A stretch of DNA of 64,000 nucleotides from Harmothoe impar (lineage: Eukaryota > Annelida > Polychaeta > Phyllodocida > Polynoidae). The stretch lies in contig OX381710.1 in NCBI GenBank assembly GCA_947462335.1, positions 29,233,772 to 29,297,771 on the forward strand, given 5' to 3'. The notes beneath the pieces were generated by a model. It was not told the DNA's origin and searched no databases. It saw only the letters and a list, made by a program, of their open reading frames with translations. The translations under genes were made by a program, and so were the position numbers. This document shows positions 14,611 to 27,236 of the stretch, one piece after another (the stretch's first letter is position 1; each line of letters starts with the position of its first letter).

Positions 14611-14992
14611 TTTCTATGGAATACAGCAGTGCCATTGACTTAACCAAGGAAGGCCGTATTACACACCCCCTGTTAGATAACCCATGGCCGTATTACACGA
14701 CCCTATGACGTCATCAACATGGCAGTTTGTTTACATTTTGAACGATGTAGAAAATTGTCATTTCAGCCCCCCTACCCCCCTGTAGGCCCTAATACTTTAA
14801 TTTGAATCGGAAAAGGTAAAAAATAAACACAAAGGCACACTCGTTTCTGGTCTTTTGAAGGGTTATTTCACTTGTTGACCCTCGGGCCGCATTTCACTCG
14901 GCCTGCGGCCTTGTGAAATACGGCCCGAGGGTCAACTCGTGAAATAACCCTCCTAAAGACCAGAAACTCGTGCACCTTTGTCTATTTATTAC
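14611..14992. repeat. ~380-bp insertion in the array with a 152-bp hairpin (14830-14981)
   Basis: This non-satellite segment starts TTTCTATGGAATACAGCAG and ends near CTTTGTCTATTTATTACG, where the tandem unit resumes. Its 3' part is a long hairpin with ~65-bp arms (CAAAGGCACACTCGTTTCTG against its inverted partner ending GTGCACCTTTG) and a CGGCCTGCGGCC loop. A CRE-like TGACGTCA lies in its 5' part. Confidence 0.85.
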
Positions 14993-17900
14993 GTTGAGAT
15001 TCCCAAACTAGGTCAGAAATGTTCAGTCAACCAATGTTGACCCCCCCTTAAGATTTTTTGGTCATCTGACACATTGGACCCCCCCTAATTGATCCAAACA
15101 AGCTCTTCTAGTTTTAATCACTATACACCCGAAAACCCTCAGGGAAACCCATCCTTTATTACGTCTCGACTCCCAAACTAGGTCAGAAATGTTCGGTCAA
15201 CCAATATTTACCCCCCCTTGAGATTTTTTGGTCATCTGACACATTGGACCCCCCTAATTGATCCAAACAAGCTCTCTTTTTTTTGATCACTATGGAGAAA
15301 AAACCCTCAGGGAAACCCGTCCTTTATTACGTTGCGATTCCCAAACTAGGTCAGAAATGTTCAGTCAACCAATGTTGACCCCCCCTCAAAATTTTTTGGT
15401 CATCTGACACATTGGACCCCCCTAATTGATCCAAACAAGCTCTCCTGGTTTTATTCACTATACACCCCAAAACCCTCAGGGAAACCCGTCCTTTATTACG
15501 TCTCGACTCCCAAACTAGGTCAGAAATGTTTGGTCAACCAATATTTACCCCCCCTTCAGATTTTTTGGTCATCTGACACATTGGACCCCCCTAATTGATC
15601 CAAACAAGCTCCCCTAGTTTTCATCACTATACAGCCAAAAACCCTCAGGGAAACGCATCCTTTATTACATCACGATCCCCAAACTAGGTCGGAAATGTTA
15701 AGTCAACCAATATTGACCCCCCCAATGGGATTTTTTTGTCATCTGACATATGGGACCCCCCTAATTGATCCAAACAAGCTCTCCTGGTTTTACTCACTAT
15801 ACAGCCAAAAACCCTCAGGGAAATACATCCTTTATTACATCACGATTCCCAAACTAGGTCAGAAATGTTCGGTCAACCAATATTGACCCCCCCTTGAGAT
15901 TTTTCAGTCATCTGACACATTGGACCCCCCTAATTGATCCAAAACAAGCTCTCCTGGTTATGATCACTATACAGCCGAAAACCCTCAGGGAAACCCGTCC
16001 TTTATTACGTCTCGAATCCCAAACTAGGTCAGAAATGTTCGCTCAACCAATATTTACCCCCCCTTGAGATTTTTTGGTCATCTGACACATTGGACCCCCC
16101 TAATTGATCCAAACAAGCTCTCTTTTTTTTGATCACTATGGAGAAAAAACCCTCAGGGAAACCCGTCCTTTATTACGTTGCGATTCCCAAACTAGGTCAG
16201 AAATGTTCAGTCAACCAATGTTGACCCCCCCTTAAGATTTTTTGGTCATCTGACACATTGGACCCCCCTAATTGATCCAAACAAGCTCTTCTGGTTTTAA
16301 TCACTATACACCCAAAAACCCTCAGGGAAACCCATCCTTTATTACGTCTCGACTCCCAAACTAGGTCAGAAATGTTCGGGCAGCTATTATTGACCCCCCC
16401 CTTGAGATGTTTTGGTCATCTGACACATTGGACCCCCCCTAATTGATCCAAACAAGATCTCCTGGTTATAATCACTTTACAGCCGAAAACCCTCAGGGAA
16501 ACCCGTCCTTTATTACGTCTCGACTCCCAAACTAGGTCAGAAGTGTTCGGTCAACCAATATTGACCCCCCCCTTGAGATTTTTTGGTCATCTGACACATT
16601 GGACCCCCCTAATTGATCCAAACAAGCTCTCCTGGTTTTATTCACTATACACCCGAAAACCCTCAGGGAAACCCGTCCTTTATTACGTCTCGACTCCCAA
16701 ACTAGGTCAGAAATGTTCGGGCAGCTATTATTGACCCCCCCTTGAGATTTTTTGGTCATCTGACACATTGGACCCCCCCTAATTGATCCAAACAAGATCT
16801 CCTGGTTATAATCACTATACAGCCGAAAACCCTCAGGGAAACCCGTCCTTTATTACGTCTCGACTCCCAAACTAGGTCAGAAATGTTCGGTCAACCAATA
16901 TTGACCCCCCCTTGAGATTTTTCGGTCATCTGACACATTGGACCCCCCTAATTGATCCAAACAAGCTCTCCTGGTTTTATTCACTATACAGCCGAAAACC
17001 CTCAGGGAAACCCGTCCTTTATTACGTCTCGACTCCCAAACTAGGTCAGAAATGTTTGGTCAACCAATATTTACCCCCCCTTCAGATTTTTTGGTCATCT
17101 GACACATTGGACCCCCCTAATTGATCCAAACAAGCTCCCCTGGTTTTCATCACTATACAGCCAAAAACCCTCAGGGAAACGCATCCTTTATTACATCACG
17201 ATCCCCAAACTAGGTCGGAAATGTTAGGTCAACCAATATTGACCCCCCAATGGGATTTTTTTGTCATCTGACATATGGGACCCCCCTAATTGATCCAAAC
17301 AAGCTCTCCTGGTTTTACTCACTATACAGCCAAAAACCCTCAGGGAAATACATCCTTTATTACATCACGATTCCCAAACTAGGTCAGAAATGTTCGGTCA
17401 ACCAATATTGACCCCCCCTTGAGATTTTTCAGTCATCTGACACATTGGACCCCCTAATTGATCCAAAACAAGCTCTCCTGGTTATGATCACTATACAGCC
17501 GAAAACCCTCAGGGAAACCCGTCCTTTATTACGTCTCGACTCCCAAACTAGGTCAGAAATGTTTGGTCAACCAATATTGACCCCCCCTTGAGATTTTTCA
17601 GTCATCTGACACATTGGACCCCCCTAATTGATCCAAAACAAGCTCTCCTGGTTATGATCACTATACAGCCGAAAACCCTCAGGGAAACCCGTCCTTTATT
17701 ACGTCTCGAATCCCAAACTAGGTCAGAAATGTTTGGTCAACCAATATTTATCCCCCCTTGAGATTTTTCGGTCATCTGACACATTGGACCCCCCTAATTG
17801 ATCCAAACAAGCTCTCCTGGTTTCAATCACTATACAGTCGAAAACCCTCAGGGAAACGCATCCTATATTATGTCTAGATTCCCAAAGTAGGTCAGAAATG

Positions 17901-18036
17901 TTTGGTCAACCAACATTTACCCCCCCTTGAGATTTTTTGGTCATCTGACACATTGGACCCCCCTAATTGATCCAAAGAAGCTCTCTTTTTTTTGATCACT
18001 ATGGAGAAAAAACCCTCAGGGAAACCCGTCCTTTAT

Positions 18037-18418
18037 TTTCTATGGAATACAGCAGTGCCATTGACTTAACCAAGGAAGGCCGTATTACACACCCCCTGTT
18101 AGATAACCCATGGCCGTATTACACGACCCTATGACGTCATCAACATGGCAGTTTGTTTACATTTTGAACGATGTAGAAAATTGTCATTTCAGCCCCCCTA
18201 CCCCCCTGTAGGCCCTAATACTTTAATTTGAATCGGAAAAGGTAAAAAATAAACACAAAGGCACACTCGTTTCTGGTCTTTTGAAGGGTTATTTCACTTG
18301 TTGACCCTCGGGCCGCATTTCACTCGGCCTGCGGCCTTGTGAAATACGGCCCGAGGGTCAACTCGTGAAATAACCCTCCTAAAGACCAGAAACTCGTGCA
18401 CCTTTGTCTATTTATTAC
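18037..18418. repeat. Second copy of the ~380-bp hairpin insertion
   Basis: It appears identical to the segment at 14611 and is offset by exactly 3426 bp. The flanking satellite units share variants at the same offset, so this copy arose by segmental duplication and not by independent insertion. Confidence 0.85.
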
Positions 18419-20845
18419 GTTGAGATTCCCAAACTAGGTCAGAAATGTTCAGTCAACCAATGTTGACCCCCCCTTAAGATTTTTTGGTCATCTGACACAT
18501 TGGACCCCCCCTAATTGATCCAAACAAGCTCTTCTAGTTTTAATCACTATACACCCGAAAACCCTCAGGGAAACCCATCCTTTATTACGTCTCGACTCCC
18601 AAACTAGGTCAGAAATGTTCGGTCAACCAATATTTACCCCCCCTTGAGATTTTTTGGTCATCTGACACATTGGACCCCCCTAATTGATCCAAACAAGCTC
18701 TCTTTTTTTTGATCACTATGGAGAAAAAACCCTCAGGGAAACCCGTCCTTTATTACGTTGCGATTCCCAAACTAGGTCAGAAATGTTCAGTCAACCAATG
18801 TTGACCCCCCCTCAAAATTTTTTGGTCATCTGACACATTGGACCCCCCTAATTGATCCAAACAAGCTCTCCTGGTTTTATTCACTATACACCCCAAAACC
18901 CTCAGGGAAACCCGTCCTTTATTACGTCTCGACTCCCAAACTAGGTCAGAAATGTTCAGTCAACCAATGTTGATCCCCCCCTTGAGATTTTTTGGTCATC
19001 TGACACATTGGACCCCCCATAATTGATCCAAACAAGATCTCCTGGTTATAATCACTATACAGCCGAAAACCCTCAGGGAAACCCGTCCTTTATTACGTCT
19101 CGACTCCCAAACTAGGTCAGAAATGTTCGGTCAACCAATATTGACCCCCCCTTGAGATTTTTCGGTCATCTGACACATTGGACCCCCCTAATTGATCCAA
19201 ACAAGCTCTCCTGGTTTTATTCACTATACAGCCGAAAACCCTCAGGGAAACACATCCTTTATTAGGTTTCGACTCCCAAACTAGGTCGGACATGTTCGGT
19301 CAGCTATTATTGACCCCCCCTTGAGATTTTTTGGTCATCTGAGACATTGGACCCCCCTAATTGAACCAAACAAGCTCTCCTGGTTATGATCACTATACAG
19401 CCCAAAACCCTCAGGGAAACCCGTCCTTTATTAAGTCTCCACACCCAAACTAGGTCAGAAATGTTTGGTCAACCAATATTTACCCCCCCTTCAGATTTTT
19501 TGGTCATCTGACACATTGGACCCCCCTAATTGATCCAAACAAGCTCCCCTGGTTTTCATCACTATACAGCCAAAAACCCTCAGGGAAACCCATCCTTTAT
19601 TACGTCTCGACTCCCAAACTAGGTCAGAAATGTTTGGTCAACCAATATTGATCCCCCCTATAGATTTTTGCGTCATCTGACACATTGGACCCCCCTAATT
19701 GATCCAAACAAGCTCTCCTGGTTTCAATCACTATACAGTCGAAAACCCTCAGGGAAACGCATCCTTTATTATGTCTAGATTCTCAAACTAGGTCAGAAAT
19801 GTTTGGTCAACCAATATTTACCCCCCCTTGAGATTTTTTCGTCATCTGACACATTGGACCCCCCTAATTGATCCAAACAAGCTCTCTTTTTTTTGATCAC
19901 TATGGAGAAAAAACCCTCAGGGAAACCCGTCCTTTATTACGTTGAGATTCCCAAACTAGGTCAGAAATGTTCAGTCAACCAATGTTAACCCCCCCTTAAG
20001 ATTTTTTGGTCATCTGACACATTGGACCCCCCCTAATTGATCCAAACAAGCTCTTCTAGTTTTAATCACTATACACCCGAAAACCCTCAGGGAAACCCAT
20101 CCTTAATTACGTCTAGACTCCCAAACTAGGTCAGAAATGTTCGGGCAGCTATTATTGACCCCCCCCTTGAGATGTTTTGGTCATCTGACACATTGGACCC
20201 CCCCCTAATTGATCCAAACAAGCTCTCCTGGTTTTATTCACTATACACCCGAAAACCCTCAGGGAAACACATCCTTTATTACATCACGATTTCCAAACTA
20301 GGTCAGAAATGTTCGGTCAACCAATATTGACCCCCCCTTGAGATTTTTCAGTCATCTGACACATTGGACCCCCCTAATTGATCCAAAACAAGCTCTCCTG
20401 GTTATGATCACTATACAGCTGAAAACCCTCAGGGAAACCCGTCCTTTATTACGTCTCGACTCCCAAACTAGGTCAGAAATGTTTGGTCAACCAATATTTA
20501 CCCCCCCTTGAGATTTTTCGGTCATCTGACACATTGGACCCCCCTAATTGATCCAAACAAGCTCTCCTGGTTTCAATCACTATACAGTCGCACCCTCAGG
20601 GAAACGCATCCTATATTATGTCTAGATTCCCAAAGTAGGTCAGAAATGTTCGGTCAACCAATATTGACCCCCCCTCGAGATTTTTTTGTCATGTGACGCA
20701 TTGGATCCCCCTAATTGATCCAAACAAGCTCTCTTTTTTTTTATCACTATGGAGAAAAAACCCTCAGGGAAACCCGTCCTTTATTACGTTGCGATTCCCA
20801 AACTAGGTCAGAAATGTTCAGTCAACCAATGTTGATCCCCCCTTG

Positions 20846-23800
20846 AGGGTTTTCGGGTGTATAGTGAATAAAACCAGGAGAGCTTGTTTGGATCAATTAG
20901 GGGGGTCCAATGCGTCAGATGACAAAAAAAACTCATGGGGGGGTCAATAATAGCTGACCGAACATTTCTGACCTAGTTTGGGAGTCGAGACGTAATAAAG
21001 GAAGGGTTTCCCTGAGGGTTTTCGGCTGTATAGTGATTAAAACCAGGAGAGCTTGTTTGGATCAATTAGGGGGGTCTAATGTGTCAGATGACAAAAAAAT
21101 CTCAAGAGGGGGGTTACTAATAGCTGACCGAACATTTCTGACCTAGTTTGGGAGTCGAGACGTAATAAAGGACGGGTTTCCCTGAGGGTTTTCGGCTGTA
21201 TAGTGATTAAAACCAGGAGAGCTTGTTTGGATCAATTAGGGGGGGTCCAATGTTTCAGATGACCAAAAAATCTCAAGGGGGGGTCAATAATGGTTGACTG
21301 AACATGTCCGACCTAGTTTGGGAGTCGAGACGTAATAAAGGACGGGTTTCCCTGAGGGTTTTCGGCTGTATAGTGATTAAAACCAGGAGAGCTTGTTTGG
21401 ATCAATTAGGGGGGTCCAATGTGTCAGATGACCAAAAAATCTCAAGGGGGGGGGGTCAATAGTAGCTGACCGAACATTTCTGACCTAGTTTGGGAGTCGA
21501 GACGTAATAAAGGACGGGTTTCCCTGAGGGTTTTCGGCTGTATAGTGAATAAAATCAGGAGAGCTTGTTTGGATCAATTAGGGGGGTCCAATGTGTCAGA
21601 TGACCAAAAAATCTCAAGGGGGGGGTCACTAATAGCTGACCGAACATTTCTGACCTAGTTTGGGAGTCGAGACGTAATAAAGGACGGGTTTCCCTGAGGG
21701 TTTTCGGCTGTATAGTGATTAAAACCAGGAGAGCTTGTTTGGATCAATTAGGGGGGTCCAATGTGTCAGATGACCAAAAAATCTCAAGGGGGGGTCAATA
21801 ATGGTTGACTGAACATGTCCGACCTAGCTTGGGAGTCGAGACGTAATAAAGGACGGGTTTCCCTGAGGGTTTTCGGGTGTATAGTGAATAAAACCAGGAG
21901 AGCTTGTTTGGATCAATTAGGGGGGTCCAATGTGTCAGATGACAAAAAAATCTCAAGGGGGGGTCAATAATAGCTCACCGAACATTTCTGACCTAGTTTG
22001 GGAGTCGAGACGTAATAAAGGACGGGTTTCCCTGAGGGTTTTCGGCTGTATAGTGATTAAAACCAGGAGAGCTTGTTTGGATCACTTAGGGGGGTCCAAT
22101 GTGTCAGATGACCAAAAAATCTCAAGGGGGGGTCAATAATGGTTGACTGAACATGTCCGACCTAGCTTGGGAGTTGAGACGTAATAAAGGACGGGTTTCC
22201 CTGAGGGTTTTCGGGTGTATAGTGAATAAAACCTGGAGAGCTTGTTTGGATCACTTAGGGGGGTCCAATGTGTCAGATGACCAAAAAATCTCAAGGGGGG
22301 GTCAATAATGGTTGACTGAACATGTCCGACCTAGCTTGGGAGTCGAGACATAATAAAGGATGGGTTTCCCTGAGGGTTTTCGGCTGTATAGTGATTAAAA
22401 CCAGGAGAGCTTGTTTGGATCAATTAGGGGGGTCCAATGTGTCAGATGACGAAAAAATCTCAAGAGGGGGGTCACTAATAGCTGACCGAACATTTCTGAC
22501 CTAGTTTGGGAGTCGAGACGTAATAAAGGACGGGTTTCCCTGAGGGTTTTCGGGTGTATAGTGATTAAAACCAGGAGAGCTTGTTTGGATCAATTAGGGG
22601 GGTCCAATGTGTCAGATGACAAAAAAATCTCAAGGGGGGGTCAATAATAGCTCACCGAACATTTCTGACCTAGTTTGGGAGTCGAGACGTAATAAAGGAC
22701 GGGTTTCCCTGAGGGTTTTCGGGTGTATAGTGAATAAAACCAGGAGAGCTTGTTTGGATCAATTAGGGGGGTCCAATGTGTCAGATGACCAAAAAATCTC
22801 AAGGGGGGGTCAATATTGGTTGACCAAACATTGTTGACCTAGTTTGGGAGTAGGGACGTAATAAAGGACGGGTTTCCCTGAGGGTTTTCGGCTGTATAGT
22901 GAATAAAACCAGGAGAGCTTGTTTGGATCAATTAGGGGGGGTCCAATGTGTCAGATGACCAAAAAATCTCAAGGGGGGGTCAATAATGGTTGACTGAACA
23001 TGTCCGACCTAGTTTGGGAGTCGAGACGTAATATAGGATGCGTTTCCCTGAGGGTTTTCAGCTGTATAGTGATTAAAACCAGGAGAGCTTGTTTGGATCA
23101 ATTAGGGGGGTCCAATGTGTCAGATGACCAAAAAATCTCAAGGGGGGGGGGTCAATAATAGCTGACCGAACATTTCTGACCTAGTTTGGGAGTCGAGACG
23201 TAATAAAAGACGGGTTTCCCTGAGGGTTTTCGGGTGTATAGTGAATAAAACCTGGAGAGCTTGTTTGGATCAATTAGGGGGTCCATTGTGTCAGATGACC
23301 AAAAAATCTCAAGGGGGGGGTCAATAATAGCTGACAGAACATTTCTGACCTAGTTTGGGAGTCGAGACGTAATAAAGGACGGGTTTCCCTGAGGGTTTTC
23401 GGGTGTATAGTGATTAAAACCAGAAGAGCTTGTTTGGATCAATTAGGGGGGTCCAATGTGTCAGATGACGAAAAAATCTCAAGGGGGGGTCAATATTGGT
23501 TGACCGAACATTTCTGACCTAGTTTGGGAGTCGAGACGTAATTAGGACGGGTTTCCCTGAGGGTTTTAGGGTGTATAGTGATTAAAACCAGAAGAGCTTG
23601 TTTGGATCAATTAGGGGGGTCCAATGTGTCAGATGACCAAAAAATCTTAAGGGGGGGTCAACATTGGTTGACTGAACATTTCTGACCTAGTTTGGGAATC
23701 GCGACGTAATAAAGGACTGGTTTCCCTGAGGGTTTTTCTCCATAGTGATCAAAAAAAGGAGAGCTTGTTTGGATCAATTAGGGGGGTCCAATGTGTCAGA

Positions 23801-23912
23801 TGACCGAAAAAATCTCAAGGGGGGGGTCAATATTGATTGACCGTACATTTGTGATCTAGTTTAGGAGTTGAGACGTAATTAGGAAGCGTTTCCCTCCGGG
23901 CATAGAGATTAA
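20846..23912 (-). repeat. Reverse arm: ~18 tandem ~168-bp units in inverted orientation
   Basis: From about 20846 the same unit is read in reverse complement (CCCTGAGGGTTTTCGG, GAGCTTGTTTGGATCAATTA, CTGACCTAGTTTGGGAGTCG). The switch happens within CCCCTTGAGGGTTTTCGGG, inside a unit, at the shared TGAGGG motif. The arm ends near 23912, where the inverted outer GGGCT/AGCCC-rich flank begins. Confidence 0.93.
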
Positions 23913-24315
23913 ACCCACCCCTAGCCCATGCCATTGCCAATATAGCCCACCTGAGCACACCCCTAGCCCATGCCAACAAAGCCCACCTCAACCTGCAAAG
24001 AAGCCCAACCCACTCTCAGCCCATGTGAAGAAGCCCAGCCCATACCTAGAAGCCCAGCCCAACCCACCAACCCCTATACCATGCACAGCTACCAAAAGTA
24101 CAGCCCATGTAGATCCCTCCCCCCTCCCCCCCCCTCCCCCACCCCCTCACCCCCTCCCCCCACCTTCAACCCCACCCACTGCCCACCACTCACCTCCTTA
24201 CTGAACCCAGCATACACAGTTTGAATGAGGAGTGGCCTCCCCAGTGTGTTAGTTGGACCAGTTAACACTAGGGCGGATGAGGGCAGCACTGATTGAAAAC
24301 CCTCAGGGTTAAATA

Positions 24316-25007
24316 GACTGCACCGTGCGAGGGCAAATCTTTTGGACCGGCTTTACATAATTTTGCAGGTAATTAAGCAACTATTTACTTGTTTCAGCAC
24401 TATATTCAAACAAGGGAAGCATCTTCTACCGTTGTAGAATTGATGTAAAGGTTGTACTGCTTACTATACATCCTTTAACATATCACATCTGCGCTGCCCA
24501 AAACGCAGGCATGACCGTCGATGTTCGCTGTTGGGCGCTATTCACCAATTTGCGCAGAACGCCAATATTGACATCCTGCGCAGCGCAATTTGTAAATAGC
24601 GCAGGATCAGAGAACGCCAATCTGCGCGGAATACAAATATCAGGCGGCTGCGAGCACCTGTTTCATTTGTAAGTCTTTGAATCAATTGAACCCTAATTAG
24701 TTCAGGACTCGTGACATAAAAGTTGATGCATAGAAGCCATAGTATATATCCATCTATCAGAAATGTTGGAGTCCAATTAATTTTAATCTAGATCATAGAT
24801 GATATAACTTCATTAGAAACTCGCACTGAGACATCTAGTTTTTTTTAAAATTATTATTATTATTATTATTATTTTTGTCTTTTTTTTGGGGGGGGGGGGG
24901 GGGGCAAGGCCCGTCGGGCCACCCCCCTAGCTGGATCCGCCAATGATATTATGACGGCCCCTCCAATAAAGCCTTCTTGAATCATAGCCCAGTAGAGAGG
25001 ACCTTTT
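24316..25007. repeat. Intergenic DNA with a GCGC-rich dispersed repeat (related to 27237)
   Basis: The segment 24536-24840 (ATTCACCAATTTGCGCAGAA, GCGCAATTTGTAAATAGCGC, then CATCTATCAGAAATG and ATAACTTCATTAGAA) is a diverged copy of the repeat at 27237-27590. A TTA microsatellite near 24850 and a G homopolymer near 24888-24904 follow. No gene was seen. Confidence 0.6.
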
Positions 25008-25773
25008 TAGGGAGGGTTCATTATTTATGGCAGGGGGGGTGAGCGTTTGGCAAATCGAATAGGTACTACCTACGTCAAAAATAATTGGCCCCCCCCTCGG
25101 AATAGGTTGAAAAAAAAAGGCCCCCCCCCCCTCGGAATAGGTTGGAAAAAAAGCGCCCCCCCCCCTCGTCACCCTGGATCGTTTTCAACTTTATTACAAA
25201 AACGATGTTGGTGTCTACTAATTGTATGCATTTAATCCTGGGCACTTTTTTACCTACAATTTACTACCTTGCAACAAATACATCCATTTGTAAGGTGTTT
25301 TAGTGTAAACGTCTTATGATACTCGCTGGTGAGTGATAATAGTCAAACCTCAGACACTTGACTTACATACCGTTGAGTTTAAGGGCCCCAGTGCTTATAA
25401 ATTGGAAGCTCCCTTACCCTCAGTGCTTACATGAGGCCGGCACTTTTTTGAAGACTGACAAAACGGTGGGCTATTCTGAGTGTCAAAAGTGATGCAGTGA
25501 GAAATTTGCTGGGAGTTTGAGGAAAATTTTAGAAAATTTTAGAAAATATTGACGTAATTCGGTAAAATATAACACAGGCTGTTACCAAAATTCGCGACAT
25601 TTCAATGTACTAAATTCGCGGGATTTTTAGGAATACCCCTTAAAAAAAAGGCCCCCCCCCCTAAGAATAGGGTAAAAAAAAAAGGCCCCCCCCTTTGAAT
25701 ACCCCTAAAAAAATTGCCCCCCCCCCCTCAAATGCTCACCCCCCCCCCTGCCATAAATAATGAACACTCCCCT
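25008..25773. repeat. Family C element: inverted repeat with G-tract arms
   Basis: The left end GGAGGGTTCATTATTTATGG is followed by a G-run and GTGAGCGTTTG. The right end is the inverted match: AATGCTCACC, a C-run, then CCATAAATAATGAACACTCC. Several blocks of C-runs joined by GGAATAGG/AAAAAAGG occur near both ends. There is no ORF. Confidence 0.75.
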
Positions 25774-25987
25774 AGATGGTCGGGGGGGGGGGAGGGTGTT
25801 AGTGAGGGCTGGTGGCGGGTGGTCGAAGGTGCAGTTTGACTCGGGCCAGCTGCTCAGTCCCACGCTCAGGCTTGGCTACGTTTAATACCGATACCATACA
25901 CAAATGACACATTTCTACAGAATTGTAACATTAGAAAATGAAACTCGGACGCTGAAAGCAAAACTAGAATTTTTTTAGAGATCTACG

Positions 25988-26312
25988 GTAGGGAGTGTTC
26001 ATTTATTATTAATTATATGTGGGAGGGGGTAATATGTCAGGCAGTTGCAGAGGTATCAAAATGTTTACGCCCCCTCCCCCTCTTGAGAACGTTCAGACTT
26101 TTTTGTGCCCCCGACTCGCCAAATGCACGGAAAGTCACCGCCTCCTGTGATCCATCGTAAATTGTAATGCGCAGTTGTTGTTTCTTTTTTTTTGCTAATC
26201 AGGGGCTTAATTTTTTAACCCCCGCCCTCCCTCAAGAGGGATCCATTTTTTACGCCCCCCCCCCCCCCCCCACGCCCTGTAACTAATACCCGGTAAATGA
26301 ACAACCCCTACC
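25988..26312. repeat. Family C element, second copy
   Basis: It starts GTAGGGAGTGTTCATTTATT and ends CGGTAAATGAACAACCCCTAC, with G-rich and C-rich inner arms (GGGAGGGGGTAA and a long C-run near 26255). It has the same end motif as the elements at 25008 and 47499. Confidence 0.65.
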
Positions 26313-27236
26313 TGTTATTAAATAGGACTAAAACGTGATACCAGTAAGGGATGAGTGGGGGAACCGTATCTCTGACATCTCTACCCCCCATCTCCACAGT
26401 TAGTTCAAAGTACCATAAGGATCCCTCGCACCCCACCCCACCCCCAATAATACCAATATTATCTTCCCCACTACCGGTAACTGATTTTGAGAAATGGTTC
26501 CTCAAAATATCGCATAGGCTACTACCCGTACCGTATCGAACCCCCCCCCCCCCCCCCCCCAACAAGCGATGGCCGATGGCCTAGCTGTCTCATTTCATGA
26601 CCCCCGCCCATAATATTTAATTTTCACCACCCATCCCCCGCTCACCAGCTGCCAATAAATGACTCATCCTTTATGTGACTCGTCCCTAAAGGAAAAATGA
26701 TGCAATGCCAGGTCAACAGATTACACCAAATACCTACTAAACGAGTACCAGTACTGGGTTCCTGTTCCAGTAGATCTACAGGATAGTAGGGCCGAGCCCT
26801 TATACTACAGAAACTTGGCTCACAGTACTTACCACTGTATAGTCGATACCTGCATCAGTCCAATTCAGACTCCGGATTCAGACTCCAGTATAGTTTGTTA
26901 GACCTCTCGTTCAGGCACCTATAGTCTCTGTTGACTCAAGTACACAGGTATGGTAGCCGTAGGTTACAGTTTCAAGGTACCATAAAACCTTGCGTATTGG
27001 CCGCGGCTAGTACGCAAGTCAGATAGCGGACAGATCGCCATATTCAGAACCCCTGTGAGGCTTATAGGATATTCCCAAATTCTAGGCGATGCTAATACGT
27101 GAGGTAGGCTTATATGCAAGGTTTTACTCAGTACTAGGTCTTTGACAGATTACCAGCAGGGGAGAGTTAGTTTGATCTGACTTTAGTGACAGGAATGAAC
27201 AACTTTTGATATTTGAGGGATGCTATGCCTCCATGC

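Larger units (their letters stand above)
11370..20845 (+). repeat. Forward arm: ~56 tandem ~168-bp units
   Basis: Each unit contains, in order, CCCTCAGGGAAAC, CCTTTATTACGTC, CCCAAACTAGGTCAGAAATG, CAACCAATATT followed by a C-run, GTCATCTGACACATTGG, CCCCCCTAATTGATCC and a step ending CACTATACAGC. Successive copies of the CTAATTGATCC step are 168-170 bp apart. Two hairpin-containing insertions interrupt the array at 14611 and 18037. Short ORFs of 60-87 codons appear in several units, but the unit length is not a multiple of three and the frames drift, so I do not call them genes. Confidence 0.95.
10985..24315. mobile_element. Giant fold-back element / inverted satellite array (~13.3 kb)
   Basis: The outer arms are inverted copies. 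Left 11118-11400 (GGGCTGGG-rich, with G-rich blocks and GGCATGGGCTAGGGGTGGG) mirrors right 23890-24200. Short CCCTGAGGGTTTTC matches near 10998 and 24296 suggest where the ends lie. Between them, ~168-bp tandem units run in one direction to about 20845 and then in the other. No transposase ORF is present. This resembles fold-back elements, whose long inverted repeats are made of tandem subrepeats. Exact ends and a target duplication could not be fixed by eye. Confidence 0.6.

Noticed and set aside
11370..20845. Regularly spaced repeats resembling a CRISPR array
   Set aside because: The units are contiguous with no unique spacers, and the window is clearly eukaryotic.
13456..22837. Many 60-87-codon frames in the satellite (for example 13456-13698, 16532-16795, 21930-22139)
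   Set aside because: Unit length is about 168-170 bp with frame drift, the frames occur on both strands, and they read C-runs as proline. They are by-products of the repeat.
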